Below are positions 15,373 through 16,708 of a stretch of DNA of 16,708 nt, piece after piece. The stretch's first letter is position 1. Each line of letters opens with the position of its first letter. The DNA is taken from the NCBI GenBank assembly GCA_018710795.1, contig DVJH01000084.1, positions 1 to 16,708 on the forward strand. Direction: 5' to 3'. The notes under the pieces are model-generated. The model saw nothing but the letters and a program-made list of their open reading frames with translations, had not been told where the DNA came from and searched no databases. A program made the position numbers and the translations under genes. This DNA comes from Candidatus Galligastranaerophilus gallistercoris (GTDB lineage: Bacteria > Cyanobacteriota > Vampirovibrionia > Gastranaerophilales > Gastranaerophilaceae).

Positions 15373-16708
15373 AGGTTGAATTCCGCAATGCCGGATTTAT
15401 AAATGTTTTGTTTATTGTGCTTGTTTTATTTACGATAATTTCTTTCGGCAGGGTTTTTACCTCGCATATAAAAGATTTTAATATACCGATACTCGGACAA
15501 ATCGATGCAAATTTGAGAATTAACGTCGAAGTGCCGAAGAATATGATTTCAAAAATCCATATATTTTTTAACGGCATTGAAATCGAACCTTATATTATGG
15601 TTACAAAAAACAGTTATATAAGCTATGCAACCGATAATAACAAGGTTTATGACATAAAATTCAGAGCCGATGATAAAAAAGCGCTTGAATCGGTAAAAGA
15701 TATCGTAATTACCGTCGGACACAGGATGTTTTATTATACAAACGGGGATATTTTAAAATTTAAAAAAGATAATAAGGGAAATTATATTTTCCCCGCCGAA
15801 ATAAGATATTATGACGGTTCTTCCTATATTACGGATAAAGGTCCCCTGAAACATTTTACGACATATTTTTTATCCGTTTTTTATAATTCAAAATTTTATA
15901 TTGTTCCTATTGTATTGCTTTTTTTGTCGGTTTTTACATACATAAATAACAAAGATAAAATAAACCTCGGGTTTAATTTGTTTAAAAATTATGCAATATG
16001 GTGGATTGTATTTTTAGGGTTGCTTTTCAGACTTTCCGACAACGGGTTCAGTTTTTGGTCGGATGAATTGTATACTCTGACAAGCGCCGGATATCCGTAT
16101 GATTCTTTTGCGGCAACTTTTTCAGACCCCGGGAATCCGCCTTTATTTTTTATTTTTGCCCGTTTCTGGACGGCGTTGTTCGGTATGGAAGAATCAATTT
16201 GCAGGCTTTTGCCGCTAATATTTTCTACAGCCTCCATATATGCGATTTATATTTTTGTTAAAAGAAACTTTGATAAAAATGCGGCTTTGTTATCTTCATT
16301 TTTATTTGCCGTTAATTTGTATTCCGTATATTCGGCTCAGGAATTTCGCTGTTACTCTCTTTGCGCTCTTTTTTCCGTATTATGCGCATATCTTTTATTT
16401 GAAATAATTAAATATAAAAAAAATAAAGACTTTGTTTTATATACATTTCTTTCAACCTTAATGGCAAATACACACTATTTTCAAATACTCATTCTTATAT
16501 CAAATTTTATTATTGCAATGATATTTTTAGATAACAAATCTAGAATAAAATTCTTTATCTCAAATTTTATTGCCTTTCTTTCCTTCCTTCCCTACTTTTT
16601 TATGACAGCTCTTAACAATGCGCTTTTGAATGAGGAATTTAACAGGCTTGCTGTTCCCGATTTATCTTATATGATAAATGTTTTTTCAAAATTTTATACA
16701 AGCAAGGT
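15369..16708 (+). CDS. GT-C (GT39-like) membrane glycosyltransferase, copy 2, 3' end outside the window
   Basis: The frame is open from ATG 15369 to the window edge (446 codons) and encodes a paralogue of the preceding gene with the same architecture: TM1 (about 9-30), an extracytoplasmic domain (31-160), TM2 (177-192), TM3, then the catalytic loop with FWSDELYT (D232/E233) and the same FSDPGNPPLFF block. An AAGGGGAG ribosome site lies 6 nt before the ATG, which overlaps the previous stop as ATGA. The first 320 residues are clearly diverged from copy 1, but residues 323-425 are almost identical. Shared motifs in the extra domain include FKKD and YITDKG. It probably transfers a lipid-linked sugar outside the membrane; donor and acceptor may differ from copy 1. 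Confidence 0.87.
   Translation, partial: MKVEFRNAGFINVLFIVLVLFTIISFGRVFTSHIKDFNIPILGQIDANLRINVEVPKNMISKIHIFFNGIEIEPYIMVTKNSYISYATDNNKVYDIKFRADDKKALESVKDIVITVGHRMFYYTNGDILKFKKDNKGNYIFPAEIRYYDGSSYITDKGPLKHFTTYFLSVFYNSKFYIVPIVLLFLSVFTYINNKDKINLGFNLFKNYAIWWIVFLGLLFRLSDNGFSFWSDELYTLTSAGYPYDSFAATFSDPGNPPLFFIFARFWTALFGMEESICRLLPLIFSTASIYAIYIFVKRNFDKNAALLSSFLFAVNLYSVYSAQEFRCYSLCALFSVLCAYLLFEIIKYKKNKDFVLYTFLSTLMANTHYFQILILISNFIIAMIFLDNKSRIKFFISNFIAFLSFLPYFFMTALNNALLNEEFNRLAVPDLSYMINVFSKFYTSK
15873..15908 (+). repeat. 36-nt exact repeat, copy in GT-C gene 2
   Basis: This is the partner of 13855-13890 and encodes the same SVFYNSKFYIVP segment before TM2. Confidence 0.9.
16335..16644 (+). repeat. 310-nt near-identical tract, copy in GT-C gene 2
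   Basis: This is the partner of 14329-14638 at a constant offset of 2006 nt. Eight of the 11 substitutions fall in codons that do not change the protein or occur together in one codon; the only residue changes are Ser to Cys, Ile to Val and Ile to Thr relative to copy 1. Confidence 0.95.

Noticed and set aside
13378..16708. The two GT-C genes as a single gene broken by a frameshift.
   Set aside because: Copy 1 is a complete 664-residue protein and copy 2 starts again with its own ribosome site, TM1 and full N-terminal domain, so these are tandem paralogues.

Overview
The window is AT-rich bacterial DNA, densely coded on both strands, with no RNA gene, insertion sequence or CRISPR array that I can see. 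The gene content points to a strictly anaerobic, diderm-like bacterium: a ferredoxin-dependent 2-oxoacid oxidoreductase, an oxygen-sensitive class III ribonucleotide reductase with its activase, a type IV pilus retraction ATPase, a lipoprotein and extracytoplasmic TPR and glycosyltransferase proteins. My best guess is a gut-type non-photosynthetic cyanobacterial relative (Vampirovibrionia/Gastranaerophilales). That is an inference from gene content and composition, not a proof.

Layout. (1) Positions 1-5617, minus strand: one tight operon read from right to left, pilT, then an unknown protein with a degenerate sirtuin-like C-terminus, then recO, then an exported protein with 18 TPR repeats, then a lipoprotein cut by the window start. 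Gaps are 18, 3, 13 and 0 nt. A sigma70-type promoter lies just upstream of pilT. (2) 5821-6585, plus strand: a single gene for an unrecognised Ser/Gly/Ala-rich protein with two glycine-zipper-like hydrophobic segments, closed by a strong terminator. (3) 6670-9242, minus strand: a korDABC-type operon (ferredoxin, alpha, beta, gamma) for a 2-oxoacid:ferredoxin oxidoreductase, with overlapping genes; korA starts at a GTG. (4) 9243-9864: a long divergent intergenic region with facing promoter-like elements and an inverted repeat. (5) 9865-16708, plus strand: nrdD, nrdG, a DPM1-like polyprenyl-phosphate sugar synthase and two tandem GT-C (GT39-like) membrane glycosyltransferases, all overlapping or abutting; the second is cut by the window end.

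How the genes work together. The Kor-type enzyme produces acyl-CoA and reduced ferredoxin, and NrdD/NrdG make deoxynucleotides without oxygen, NrdG needing low-potential electrons. The GT2 enzyme probably charges a polyprenyl phosphate with a sugar, and the GT-C enzymes next to it probably use such lipid-linked sugars on the outer face of the membrane. The most striking sequence-level signal is a 310-nt tract that is 96.5% identical between the two GT-C genes while the rest of the pair is clearly diverged, which suggests recent gene conversion. The most novel protein is the apparent pseudo-sirtuin next to pilT.
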